Source: Desulfobacter curvatus DSM 3379
GTDB taxonomy: Bacteria > Desulfobacterota > Desulfobacteria > Desulfobacterales > Desulfobacteraceae
Length of the DNA: 64,000 nucleotides
Assembly (NCBI RefSeq): GCF_000373985.1
Contig: NZ_KB892935.1
Location: 1 to 64,000, forward strand
Direction: 5' to 3'
Of the stretch, positions 55,902-64,000 are shown piece after piece (positions within the stretch are counted from its first letter, which is position 1; every line of letters starts with the position of its first letter). Made by a program: the position numbers and the translations under genes. The notes beneath the pieces were generated by a model that saw only the letters and a list, made by a program, of their open reading frames with translations, was not told the DNA's origin and made no database searches.

Positions 55902-58277
55902 ATGGCCAAAGAAGAACAACGATCCAATTTTGTAATCGAACCATCTCAATATGACGACAGAATTGACGTCGAGTTAAAGAACGCCTCAATTGTTTGGGAT
56001 TTGGAAAATGGTAATTTGTCCTTTTTTGGGATAGATTCGGCTCTTTTCTGGACAGACCCTTCTCTGGTACGAATGTTATTGCCGCTTGCTAAAGAAATTG
56101 GACCCGATTTATTTCAGTTACTTATAGCGTATTCATCAAGTCTTGGCACCTATGAAGATTATCACGCAATGGTCTCAACTCTGGGGGAAAATTTTGAAAC
56201 AGGGTTTTTGGCTTGGGGAGAGGCAGTTTCAACCGCAGGGTGGGGTGTTTTTGAAATGCCTGAGTTTAATGCTGAAGCCCAAAAAGCGACAGTGATAATA
56301 CATAATTCATGGGAGATAAGCATGCAAAGGAATCTTCCTGCTGAAGAACGCTGGGGATGCCCTTTCTTGCAGGGGAAAATTATTGGAATATTTAGTCATG
56401 CGTTTAACACCCGATGCTGGGCAGATGTCTTTTGCCATTATGACCAGGATAACCCATATGTAGAATTGAAAATTTTCTCTTCGAAGAAAACCATCGAAGA
56501 TGAAATTAAAAAAATTCGGTACCTGCAAATGGCAAAAAGAGAACAAGTATTGGCAAAAAAAGTTGAAGATAGAACCGCGAAGCTTCGACAAGCCCAACAA
56601 CAAATTGAGGAATATTCAAAAACATTGGAACAGAAGGTGGCTCAACGGACATCGGAATTGCTCAATACCAACAGACAGCTTCAAACCGAAATTAATATCC
56701 GAAGACAAACGGAAAATGCTTTACAACGAAGCTACGACACCTTAAATCACACCTTGGCGGCCTCGCCAATAGGTATTATCCTGGTTGAAAATAGGATCTT
56801 GAAATGGGCGAATGACGAATTTAAGTCGTTGTTCAGATTCGAATCTAAAAAGGATTATCAGAACAAGAGTACCCGCCAATTGTATGTTAATGAAGAAGAC
56901 TATCTCTACTTTGGCAGGATGTTATATGATGGGGCGAGAGCCGGCGAGCCGATTGAGGGTGAGGCTACAGTTCGGCGCAAAGACGGCTCAACATTCTTTG
57001 CATACATAAAAATCAGCAGCATTGATCCTTCCGATCCAATGCAACGTGCCGTGTTCAGCGTTTCTGATATAACCTTGAGGAAACAGGCAGAGCAGACATT
57101 GTTGAATACCACCAAGAGGCTGCAAAGTATTACAGACTCATCCCGGGATGCTATTATTGTAATAGACAGCCAAGAAAAAATTTTATTTTGGAACCCGGCG
57201 GCCAAACAAATTTTTGGCTATACCCACCAGGAAGCAATTGGTCGGAATCTGCATCAACTGTTGATGCTGCAACACTACAGTAGAACTCATAATAATGCCT
57301 CCGGGATATTTCAGCAAATAGGCCAAGGCAACGCAATCAATAAAACTATAGAGCTGGAAGCGATCAGAAAAGACGGAGAAAAGATAGTCATCGGGCTATC
57401 CCTGTCAGCAATTGATTCCCAGGATGGCTGGAGTGCAGTTGGCATTGTACGGGACATTACAGAACAGAAAAAGACGCATGAAATGCTGATCCAATCCGAA
57501 AAAATGCTTTCGGTGGGGGGGCTTGCAGCGGGCATGGCCCATGAGATAAATAATCCCCTGGCAGGCATGATGCAAAGTGCCAATGTCATAAGATCTCGGT
57601 TGAGAGATATTGATATGCCTGCAAATTTGAGAGTGGCAGAAGAACTTGGCATCTTCATGGAGGATATCACGGCTTTCATGGAAAAAAGGAATATTTTCCG
57701 CATGATTGATGCCATTCATGAATCCGGGGCACGTGCGGCTGAAATAGTTAACAGCATGCTCAGTTTTGCACGAAAATCAGATACCACCGTCTCTTCCTTT
57801 TATCCAGATAAACTTATGGATGAAATCCTTGAACTGGCTGCTACGAGCTATGACTTCAAAAAACAGTATGATTTTAAATCCATTGAAATTGTAAAAGAAT
57901 ATGCCGTCAATCTACCCATGATAGCCTGTGAAGGCGCAAAAATTCAGCAAGTGCTGCTGAATATTTTCCGGAATGGTGCCCAGGCCATGCAAGCGGCAAA
58001 AACTCAATCTCCACGATTTATCCTTAGAATTTTCAGTGAAGGGGAACCGGAGATGGTCCATATAGAAATAGAGGATAATGGCCCGGGGATGGATGAGCAG
58101 ACCCGATTAAAGGTGTTTGAGCCGTTCTTTACGACAAAACCGGTAGGGATCGGTACAGGGTTGGGGTTATCCATTTCTTATTTTATCATCACTGAAAATC
58201 ATAAGGGTACGATGGACGTCGTTTCTGAACCGGGAAGAGGGACAAATTTTATTATTCGACTGCCGGTTGAGCGATAA
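55902..58277 (+). CDS. V4R-PAS-PAS histidine kinase
   Basis: 791 residues, no membrane helix. Residues about 10-200 look like a V4R/XylR-N-type sensor (GCPFLQGKIIGIFSHAF, with Cys and Trp in RCWADVFCHYD), suggesting binding of a small hydrocarbon. A long coiled coil (about 205-275), PAS 1 (about 278-395) and PAS 2 (about 405-515) follow, then HisKA with His547 in GMAHEINNPLAGMM and HATPase_c (LLNIFRNGAQAM, DNGPGMDEQ, GTGLGLSIS). It is an orphan kinase; the structured leader copies precede it. Confidence 0.88.
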   Translation: MAKEEQRSNFVIEPSQYDDRIDVELKNASIVWDLENGNLSFFGIDSALFWTDPSLVRMLLPLAKEIGPDLFQLLIAYSSSLGTYEDYHAMVSTLGENFETGFLAWGEAVSTAGWGVFEMPEFNAEAQKATVIIHNSWEISMQRNLPAEERWGCPFLQGKIIGIFSHAFNTRCWADVFCHYDQDNPYVELKIFSSKKTIEDEIKKIRYLQMAKREQVLAKKVEDRTAKLRQAQQQIEEYSKTLEQKVAQRTSELLNTNRQLQTEINIRRQTENALQRSYDTLNHTLAASPIGIILVENRILKWANDEFKSLFRFESKKDYQNKSTRQLYVNEEDYLYFGRMLYDGARAGEPIEGEATVRRKDGSTFFAYIKISSIDPSDPMQRAVFSVSDITLRKQAEQTLLNTTKRLQSITDSSRDAIIVIDSQEKILFWNPAAKQIFGYTHQEAIGRNLHQLLMLQHYSRTHNNASGIFQQIGQGNAINKTIELEAIRKDGEKIVIGLSLSAIDSQDGWSAVGIVRDITEQKKTHEMLIQSEKMLSVGGLAAGMAHEINNPLAGMMQSANVIRSRLRDIDMPANLRVAEELGIFMEDITAFMEKRNIFRMIDAIHESGARAAEIVNSMLSFARKSDTTVSSFYPDKLMDEILELAATSYDFKKQYDFKSIEIVKEYAVNLPMIACEGAKIQQVLLNIFRNGAQAMQAAKTQSPRFILRIFSEGEPEMVHIEIEDNGPGMDEQTRLKVFEPFFTTKPVGIGTGLGLSISYFIITENHKGTMDVVSEPGRGTNFIIRLPVER

Positions 58278-58309
58278 AAATTAAGCTGCGTGCAGCAGGG
58301 TAACTGAAA

Positions 58310-58489
58310 TCACTTGGGACTCTGATCCAGCACAATTCTCGCGGCCAGGCCACATTTGGGGCAGTTCTTCCCCTGATGTGAATCGTCGCACTCCTTACAG
58401 TATTTTGAAAAACAGCGCGCACATTGATAAAGCACATTATTAGGTATGGCCTTGCCGCAACGGGGGCAATTGCCGTCGGATTGTTCCAT
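58310..58489 (-). CDS. 59-residue double zinc-ribbon protein
   Basis: Starts at the ATG 58489 (GAGGACC upstream). The cysteines are arranged as CPRCG, CARC, CKEC and CPKCG, so two ribbons or one treble-clef plus ribbon. Proteins of this kind bind zinc and often work in nucleic-acid or protein interactions. Convergent with the V4R-PAS kinase. Its own leader carries copy 4 of the structured element, like the kinase genes. Confidence 0.75.
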   Translation of the reverse strand: MEQSDGNCPRCGKAIPNNVLYQCARCFSKYCKECDDSHQGKNCPKCGLAARIVLDQSPK

Positions 58490-58501
58490 TATGGTCCTCG
58501 C

Positions 58502-58603
58502 TTTTCATAAGAAAGTCTGTGCAACTAACACAGATCTTTCAACCTTTGTTGTGGGCTATACCTGGCAGTTGATATGTCAGGTCGGCCCATGGCCGTTATT
58601 ATA
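58502..58603 (-). promoter_or_regulatory. candidate structured RNA leader, copy 4
   Basis: 102 bases, inverted match of 55788-55891. Toward the Zn-ribbon gene it reads TGGGC...ACCT with AGGT...GCCCA, the linker CACAACAAAG, then GAAAG-A-TCTGTG with CACAGA-CTTTC, ending 13 bases before the ATG. Confidence 0.6.
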
Positions 58604-58731
58604 CTTTTCTGCCATATTGTAATTTACGGCGGATACTCTATCTGATCACCTGCGTTTAGGCAATTGTTTTTTCGCCAATCCCAACCTCATCAGATGCTAA
58701 AAAGCGTCTTTTTGAAAATTATTATAAATTT

Positions 58732-58758
58732 CGGGGAACTTGATAGGCATGCTCCCCG
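58732..58758 (-). terminator. terminator after the aldehyde oxidoreductase gene
   Basis: CGGGGA (58732-58737) with TCCCCG (58753-58758), 15-base loop; on the minus strand it is followed by AAATTTATAATAATTTT. It lies 16 bases past the stop codon at 58775. Confidence 0.5.
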
Positions 58759-58774
58759 GAATTGCTCGGAATTG

Positions 58775-61444
58775 TTAAACTTTATGGGCTGCCGCTATTG
58801 CGGCAAGAACCTTGTCCGCTGTAGCCGGAAGGTTCGTAACCAGAGCGCCGCAGGCATTTTCAATGGCGTTGATGACAGCCGGCGCTGTTGAGACCATGGA
58901 CATCTCCCCAACCCCGGTGGAGCCAAGGGTCCCCCGTTTTCTATGCGTTTGTCTGAAAAACACCTCCATGTCAAAGGCGGTTTTCATTGTAGGGAATTTA
59001 AAGGTACGCCAGTCTTTTGTTTTTCCGGCGATATACTGTTCACGAAGGGCATATCCCACACCCATATCCATGCCGCCTTCCATCTGGCCCGTAAGGTTAT
59101 TCGGGTTGATTACCGGCCCTGCGTCAACCACAGAGGTCATCTTTAAAACCTTGACTTCTCCTGTTTCCGTGTTGACTTCCACTTCAGCCAATTGAATGGC
59201 ATGCGTATCAGATTCCGTTGACGGTCCCTGGCCTGTTTCAGGATCCATAGGCGCGGTTTGAAAAGTTGATTTATTGCCCACGTAACGGGTTGGCTTTTCT
59301 GCAGACTTAAAGGCATCGAACGTCTTTGATCCAACTTCATCCATGGCTTTTTTCAATTGTTTTAAAGCGTCTACGGTAGCGCCGCCGATCATCAGGGTTA
59401 CCCTGCTGCCGGATGCAGGGCCTGCTGCAGTGGTTTTATCCGTTGTCCGGGTAACGGCACGAACCTTGTCAAGGGGCAGTTCCAGCACCTGTGCCGCCAG
59501 TTGGGTAAGCATGGAATCGTTGCCTTCTCCCGGGTCTGCTGCCGCAGCGTATACGGTTACACCATCATCCGGTTCCAGTGCCACTGTCGAGGTGGATTTA
59601 TCTGCCGGGAAACCAATGCCGAAGGCCGCAGCACCCAGACCCACCCCGCGTTTGACAGGACCTGTATTATCATGGGCCTTTGCATCGGCCAGGGCTCTTT
59701 CATAATGGGGTAAAATATCATCACAAAGCTCTGGGAACGGCCATACATCGTCCTGGACATGCCCGGTTGCCTTGGTCAGCCCGGTTTTAAGGCTGTTTTG
59801 CTTCCTGAACGTCAGCGGGTCCATATTTAATTTCCCGGCCAGCATAGTCATTCCGCATTCAAGCGCATAATGCGCCTGTGGGGGACCTGCGCCACGGGCT
59901 GCACTTCCCCATGGATTATTGGTATAAACAAGCTTTGACGCCACCTTGACGTTGGGCACATAATAGGAGCTTGTCAACATTTGAAGGGCCCGGTTGATGA
60001 TGACGTTGCCGATGGAGTGGTAAGCGCCGTTGTCCACAGTGATATCCATCTCAAGGGCTGTAAGTTTGCCATTCTCGTCAGCACCCATTTTCAATTGAAT
60101 GTCAAAGGGGTGGCGTTTGGATGTAATCATCATGGATTCCGCAAGGCTTGGGATATAACGCACGGGCCGCTTGAATTTCAATGCGGCCGCAGCCGCAATA
60201 CCCTCAGTAAAAATTTCCAGCTTCATGCCGAACTGGCCGCCTGAAAAAGGCTCTTCATAACGAATGTTGTCATATCCGAGAGCGGCCTGCAGCGTTGCCA
60301 TGTGAAGATGGATGTTAATACTGCGGCCCAACACCACCAGAACGGCATCCTGGCCCTCTCCTTCCATGTAGGCCACACTATTTTCAGGTTCCAACGGGGC
60401 CTGGTGGTTTAACTGGGTCGTGAAGTTTTGTTCAATCACAGCGGCCGCTTTTTTGAACCCTTCATCTGTGTCCCCTTTGATCAACGGCTGGGAAAAACAT
60501 AGATTTGGCTTGTGGGGATGTATCCGGGGCGCGTCAGGCTCCATCGCCCGGCTGGTAGTCGTCACCTCAGGCAAAAGCGAATATTGAACGTCCACGGCCT
60601 GGGCCGCGGCCAATGCCTGTTCACGGGTTTGGGCCACCACGGCGGCAACCGCATCACCCATGGTCCGCACCCGGTCTTCACACAGGATAGGGCGGTCTTC
60701 CACAACATATTTCAAGCGGTTGGCGCCTTTGATATCTGCGGCAGTCAGGGTGCCGATAAATCCCGGCATTTTTTCAGCCCCGGAAAAATCGATCTTATGA
60801 ATCTTTGCATGCATGTGAGGGCTTCGTACCACGGCGATTTCCACAGCGTCCGGCATGATAATATCCGAGGTAAAGGCGGCTGTGCCGCATGCTTTTATCA
60901 TGGCCGACGGCCGGGAATGGGAAACGCCTATTTTGGGGTCGGTGGGCAAGGGGGTGATCTCTTCAGGATTTTTTTCACCCCTGAGAAATTGGGCGGCCAG
61001 TTGCACGGCTTCAATGATTTTTACATAACCTGTGCAGCGGCAGATATTGCGCCGCAGAGCGTGTTTGATTTCTTCAACCCTAGGATTGAGATTGGTGTCC
61101 AGCAGGGCTTTGGCGGCCATAATCATACCGGGCGTACAAAAACCGCACTGGATGGCGCCCGCCAGTACAAACGCATGCTGGATAAGATGCGGGTTGTCCG
61201 GTGTGCCCAGTCCTTCGATGGAGATCACTGATGCGCCATCGAGTTTGTCTACTCTGGTCAGACACGACAATACCGCTTTTTTATTGACGATTACAGTGCA
61301 TGCGCCGCATTGTCCTTTTCTATCACAGGATTGTTTGGTGCCGGTCAGGTTTAACTGCTCCCGGAGCAAATCAAGCAGAACCAAATTTTTATCGGCAATC
61401 ACCTGTCTTTCGCAGCCATTGATTGTTAAATTAATTTTTTTCAT
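58775..61444 (-). CDS. mop: molybdenum aldehyde oxidoreductase (xanthine oxidase family)
   Basis: 889 residues from the ATG at 61444, with AAGGA upstream; the frame extends 22 codons further but that part overlaps the dehydratase gene end. Single-chain layout like Desulfovibrio gigas Mop: plant-type [2Fe-2S] domain (SCDRKGQCGACT), second [2Fe-2S] domain (QCGFCTPGM and NICRCTGY), then the molybdopterin domains, ending with the catalytic Glu in GSTGVGEMSMV. No FAD domain. It oxidises aldehydes to acids using molybdopterin-cytosine dinucleotide. It follows the dehydratase gene by 56 bases and may be co-transcribed with it. Confidence 0.93.
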   Translation of the reverse strand: MKKINLTINGCERQVIADKNLVLLDLLREQLNLTGTKQSCDRKGQCGACTVIVNKKAVLSCLTRVDKLDGASVISIEGLGTPDNPHLIQHAFVLAGAIQCGFCTPGMIMAAKALLDTNLNPRVEEIKHALRRNICRCTGYVKIIEAVQLAAQFLRGEKNPEEITPLPTDPKIGVSHSRPSAMIKACGTAAFTSDIIMPDAVEIAVVRSPHMHAKIHKIDFSGAEKMPGFIGTLTAADIKGANRLKYVVEDRPILCEDRVRTMGDAVAAVVAQTREQALAAAQAVDVQYSLLPEVTTTSRAMEPDAPRIHPHKPNLCFSQPLIKGDTDEGFKKAAAVIEQNFTTQLNHQAPLEPENSVAYMEGEGQDAVLVVLGRSINIHLHMATLQAALGYDNIRYEEPFSGGQFGMKLEIFTEGIAAAAALKFKRPVRYIPSLAESMMITSKRHPFDIQLKMGADENGKLTALEMDITVDNGAYHSIGNVIINRALQMLTSSYYVPNVKVASKLVYTNNPWGSAARGAGPPQAHYALECGMTMLAGKLNMDPLTFRKQNSLKTGLTKATGHVQDDVWPFPELCDDILPHYERALADAKAHDNTGPVKRGVGLGAAAFGIGFPADKSTSTVALEPDDGVTVYAAAADPGEGNDSMLTQLAAQVLELPLDKVRAVTRTTDKTTAAGPASGSRVTLMIGGATVDALKQLKKAMDEVGSKTFDAFKSAEKPTRYVGNKSTFQTAPMDPETGQGPSTESDTHAIQLAEVEVNTETGEVKVLKMTSVVDAGPVINPNNLTGQMEGGMDMGVGYALREQYIAGKTKDWRTFKFPTMKTAFDMEVFFRQTHRKRGTLGSTGVGEMSMVSTAPAVINAIENACGALVTNLPATADKVLAAIAAAHKV

Positions 61445-61500
61445 TTTTAATCCTTGATTTACTATGCATGGGTATAAATTGATATTAAGCTGTAGGGAAG

Positions 61501-61920
61501 TTACATGCAAGTGCTCTGATCCGGAGGCCTGGCCGTCCGGTCAATACGGATATCAATAAATCCTGTACAGATAATCTTTTGATCTATCGTAAGCTGATAT
61601 TCAAAACGGTCCGGTATTTTTTTTGCCGGCTTTATCAAAACGGAAACAGGGGTATCCGGTCTGATCAGCTGTTTGAACCTGACACGCTTGAATCCCCCAA
61701 GCTCCAGACCTGGTCCCATTGTGCGCTGCATCAGGTCAAAAATCATGCTCATCTGGACAATGCCCGGAACAATGGGGTTGTCCGGGAAGTGTCCGTCAAA
61801 CCAGGGTGAGCCGGATTTAACGGTGAACCGGGCTGTAATAACCGATGCTTCGGTCATACTGATTTCGCTGAGCTCATACCCGGAACCGCAAAGGCCTGCC
61901 ATGTCCATGGATGGGGTCAT
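61501..61920 (-). CDS. hot-dog 3-hydroxyacyl-ACP dehydratase-like protein (ApeI/FabZ type)
   Basis: 139 residues with the hot-dog signature GHFPDNPIVPGIVQMSMI. The His is kept, but FabZ's Glu position after the PG is Ser. The PG-x-x-Q form is more like aryl-polyene ApeI-type proteins, so activity may differ. Its start overlaps the acyl carrier protein stop by 4 bases; the two surely act together. Confidence 0.8.
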   Translation of the reverse strand: MTPSMDMAGLCGSGYELSEISMTEASVITARFTVKSGSPWFDGHFPDNPIVPGIVQMSMIFDLMQRTMGPGLELGGFKRVRFKQLIRPDTPVSVLIKPAKKIPDRFEYQLTIDQKIICTGFIDIRIDRTARPPDQSTCM

Positions 61921-62180
61921 GACCCTGAGTTTCCGTGTTCGTTAACATACCGGGCCAGGGTATCAAGGGTCGCAAATACGGTTTCTCCCAGCTCTTTATT
62001 GTCAATGACAACCCCGTAATCGTTTTCCAGCATCATGACCATCTCCAGGACATCAATGGAATCAAGTCCCAAAGGGCCTCCGATCAGTTGGTCCTGTTCA
62101 TTGATATCCTCGGGTGTTACATCCGTCAGTCCCAGTGTGTCGACAATTTTTTGCTTCAGCTCTGAAATCAGCTTTTCCAT
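61917..62180 (-). CDS. acyl carrier protein, second copy
   Basis: 87 residues, attachment Ser41 in GGPLGLDSIDVLEM. It differs clearly from the ACP at 54.1 kb, so the locus has two dedicated carriers. It is paired with the dehydratase downstream; upstream lies the 148-bp repeat. Confidence 0.93.
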   Translation of the reverse strand: MEKLISELKQKIVDTLGLTDVTPEDINEQDQLIGGPLGLDSIDVLEMVMMLENDYGVVIDNKELGETVFATLDTLARYVNEHGNSGS

Positions 62181-62222
62181 ATATCATCCAATACAATATG
62201 CTTCATGGGTTTAATTATCTAT

Positions 62223-62370
62223 TAGGTGCTTGAACGAAGCCCTGTGTTTGGACGAAAAGTTGCCCATATGCAAGGCGCAGAAAAATTTGTAACCGGAGCA
62301 ACCTCATGGTTGTGAGGATTGTAAATTTTTCTGCAACGCCGCAGATAGGTGACTTTTCGTTCAAACACTA
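62223..62370 (-). repeat. 148-bp near-palindromic repeat, copy B
   Basis: Partner of 11283-11430 in the same orientation. Outer arms GTGTTTGGACGAAAAGTTGCCC and GACTTTTCGTTCAAACAC, inner arms GCAGAAAAATTTGTAACC and GGTTGTGAGGATTGTAAAT. It separates the B12 radical SAM gene from the ACP gene and lies 42 bases before the ACP start codon. Confidence 0.85.
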
Positions 62371-62372
62371 TT

Positions 62373-63854
62373 TTAAAGGCCTTCAAAGGTGTTCATGTCT
62401 TCCTGTTCTTTTAACACATCTTTATAAATACCGTCCCACCCCTTTCTCCTGAGGACCCTGGCATGCTGTTGTTGCAGTATGGGTTTGAACATATATGTCC
62501 AGATGCCCGTCCATAATTTTCCGGTCCCTTTGGCCCTGGACGACGGGTCCCACCATCCCAGAACGGTCTGGCGGTGATACCAGAACAGGTATTGCAGCCT
62601 CTCGGCACTCAGGTGGCGGGTTTTGACATTGGCCCACAGGCCGTTATATTTCTTCAAATCCAAGGCATTGGTAATAAGCCCCTGGCTCATCAACTGCTCC
62701 CGCATGCCTGTTTTAGGGTAGGGGGTCAGGAGTTGGCAATAGGCGGCATCGGCATTGATCTCTTTTAAAAAACGGTAATTTTCAATAATGGCTGTCTCGT
62801 CATCATTGGGAAATCCGAATATCAGGCCGCCGATGACCATCAGGCCATGTTTCTGGCACAATGCCACGGCCTTTCTTGAGTATTCCACAATATTTCCTTT
62901 GCCTGCCGCGGCAAGGTTTGTTTTTGAGACGTTTTCAATGCCTAAAAATACGGACTTAAATCCGGCCTGGGCCATTTTTCGAATCATGGCCTCATTGGTG
63001 GCCATGGTCAGGCTGTCGGCCTGCACCACCAGTTTCAGGCGTCTGTATCCCCGCTGAATGATGGCATCACACAGCCGCATGACTCTGTCTGTGTCCAGAA
63101 CCAGGTTGTCATCCACAATAAAGGCCAGCCGGGTTTTTTTATTATAGTAAATGTCATCAAGGTCGGCAATGACCCTGTCAATGGGATAGGTCCTGAATGT
63201 GCGGCCGTACATGTGCTTCATGCTGCAAAAGTTGCAGGTGCGGGTGCATCCCCTTGAGGTCTCCAGCACCTCGGCCTTCATGTTCATCACATGGTATCCC
63301 CAGGTCAGCCGCCGCTTGTCCCGGATGGGCGGTTTTAATTGGGACAGATCCTGCAGCTCACCCATGGGATTGGTGATAAACTCGTCTCCGTCTCTGTAGG
63401 TCAGGGAGGGGATGTCCTGGAACGTGTCCCGGCCGTCCAGGGCTTCCACCAAACGTTTAAATGCCGTTTCTCCTTCACCCTGGACGATGAAATCGATCAG
63501 TTTGCCTTCCGGGGATTTGGTAATCTCCTGGGTCATCAGGGTGGCATGATATCCCCCGACCACGATTTTTGCACTGGGCCGGACACGTTTGATCAGCCGG
63601 ATAATCCGGCAGCAGGTGTCCCATTGCCAGGACATGGCCGAAAGTCCCACGATATCCGGCGCAAGCTTTGTGAGTTGTTTTGTCAGGTAGGCCCGGATGG
63701 ACCGGCGTTTCCGGATCAGGTCAATGATTCTGACCTCATGCCGTTCATGGATATTGCCGCCGATGCTGGCAATGCCAAGGTTGGGGAAATGCACGGCATT
63801 TTGGTGAATGACCAGGGGGGCTACATCGGGCATGGACATCAGAAGCACTTTCAT
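62373..63854 (-). CDS. B12-binding-type radical SAM enzyme
   Basis: 493 residues from the ATG at 63854, chosen for AAGGAG eight bases upstream; the frame stays open to the window edge, so a longer form is possible. The N-terminal part (about 1-175) is a Rossmann-like cobalamin-binding domain. Radical SAM cysteines are Cys203, Cys207 and Cys210 (SRGCTRTCNFCSMKHMYG). Enzymes of this class often methylate or rearrange unreactive carbons, as in hopanoid, bacteriochlorophyll and antibiotic synthesis. Here it precedes ACP and dehydratase genes, so a lipid chain is a likely substrate. Confidence 0.88.
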   Translation of the reverse strand: MKVLLMSMPDVAPLVIHQNAVHFPNLGIASIGGNIHERHEVRIIDLIRKRRSIRAYLTKQLTKLAPDIVGLSAMSWQWDTCCRIIRLIKRVRPSAKIVVGGYHATLMTQEITKSPEGKLIDFIVQGEGETAFKRLVEALDGRDTFQDIPSLTYRDGDEFITNPMGELQDLSQLKPPIRDKRRLTWGYHVMNMKAEVLETSRGCTRTCNFCSMKHMYGRTFRTYPIDRVIADLDDIYYNKKTRLAFIVDDNLVLDTDRVMRLCDAIIQRGYRRLKLVVQADSLTMATNEAMIRKMAQAGFKSVFLGIENVSKTNLAAAGKGNIVEYSRKAVALCQKHGLMVIGGLIFGFPNDDETAIIENYRFLKEINADAAYCQLLTPYPKTGMREQLMSQGLITNALDLKKYNGLWANVKTRHLSAERLQYLFWYHRQTVLGWWDPSSRAKGTGKLWTGIWTYMFKPILQQQHARVLRRKGWDGIYKDVLKEQEDMNTFEGL

Positions 63855-64000
63855 GGCAGACTCTCCTTGGAAAAAGGGATAATGGCGCTTGAAAACATTT
63901 TCATGGTAAACGCCTTTCTCTGTGTCTCTTGGGGTCAGTTCTTCGGGTAAAAATGCCATTCCCCAGGTGCCCGGCCCCATGTGAACCCCTGAGGTCAAGG

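Noticed and set aside
58252..58437. 61-codon minus-strand frame at the kinase end
   Set aside because: The real gene here is the 59-residue zinc-ribbon frame at 58310-58489, which has eight ordered cysteines and a start with an upstream purine-rich site.
55788..58603. Kinase plus Zn-ribbon as a composite transposon bounded by inverted repeats
   Set aside because: The flanking copies are inverted, but each lies just before a start codon in the same sense to its gene, and no transposase or target duplication is seen, so a leader element explains them better.
63855..63998. 48-codon N-terminal extension of the B12 radical SAM protein
   Set aside because: The frame is open, but the strong ribosome site before 63854 and the family-typical MKVLLMSMPD start favour the shorter form; the window edge prevents a firm decision.
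1..64000. CRISPR arrays, tRNA or rRNA genes
   Set aside because: No regularly spaced direct repeats and no tRNA- or rRNA-like stretches were found by reading.

Overview
The window looks like the chromosome of a Desulfobacter/Desulfobacula-type sulfate reducer (Desulfobacterales). The best marker is the block at 19.1-24.3 kb: a TPR gene, dsrA, dsrB, dsrD and a CbiA-type dsrN amidotransferase, encoding dissimilatory sulfite reductase and its siroheme-amidation gene. A molybdenum aldehyde oxidoreductase, many histidine kinases and c-di-GMP proteins, PEP-CTERM sorting and moderate GC fit the same group. No rRNA, tRNA, CRISPR array or complete mobile element was seen.

Left part (0-19 kb): an IS630-type transposase end abuts a histidine kinase gene that lacks its 5' end and has a frameshift at an A7 run. 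Then come, on the minus strand, a cupin plus GalT/HIT-like pair, a MoxR-DUF58-transglutaminase operon, galT, and a small NifX-like/thioredoxin-HEAT group. On the plus strand follow an EndoQ-UvrD fusion and a lytic transglycosylase, then galU, a YkgJ-type protein and a DapA-like aldolase.

Middle (19-44 kb): the dsr locus, then a lipoprotein that joins a MauG-type dihaem peroxidase to a TsdA-like thiosulfate dehydrogenase module. After these come OsmC, a polysaccharide deacetylase, PP2C, a FemAB-like protein of the exosortase type overlapping an EAL phosphodiesterase gene, an AlgI/AlgJ-like polysaccharide O-acetylation pair, a beta-helix lipoprotein, an HExxH protein, and a signalling block (receiver-kinase, HD-GYP, HDOD).

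Right part (44-64 kb): a two-gene secreted module (beta-propeller/dockerin protein plus cohesin-like PEP-CTERM protein) is bounded by a direct repeat of a radical-SAM gene end. Next is a tightly overlapping minus-strand operon (ACP, radical SAM, PKS-type dehydratase, PlsY-like acyltransferase, GT25, MMPL exporter fused to a methyltransferase, radical SAM). A second ACP-dehydratase pair and a B12-type radical SAM gene lie at 61.5-63.9 kb. Together these look like an incomplete locus for an unusual polyketide- or fatty-acid-derived lipid. A V4R/PAS histidine kinase and a Zn-ribbon gene sit between the two halves.

The most interesting non-coding signal is a repeated leader of about 85-105 bp placed 10-24 bases upstream of two histidine kinase genes and the Zn-ribbon gene. 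Its gene-proximal hairpin keeps pairing through compensatory changes, so it is a candidate structured cis-regulatory RNA. A second family, a 148-bp near-palindrome, occurs twice, with a minimal hairpin form between the lytic transglycosylase gene and galU.
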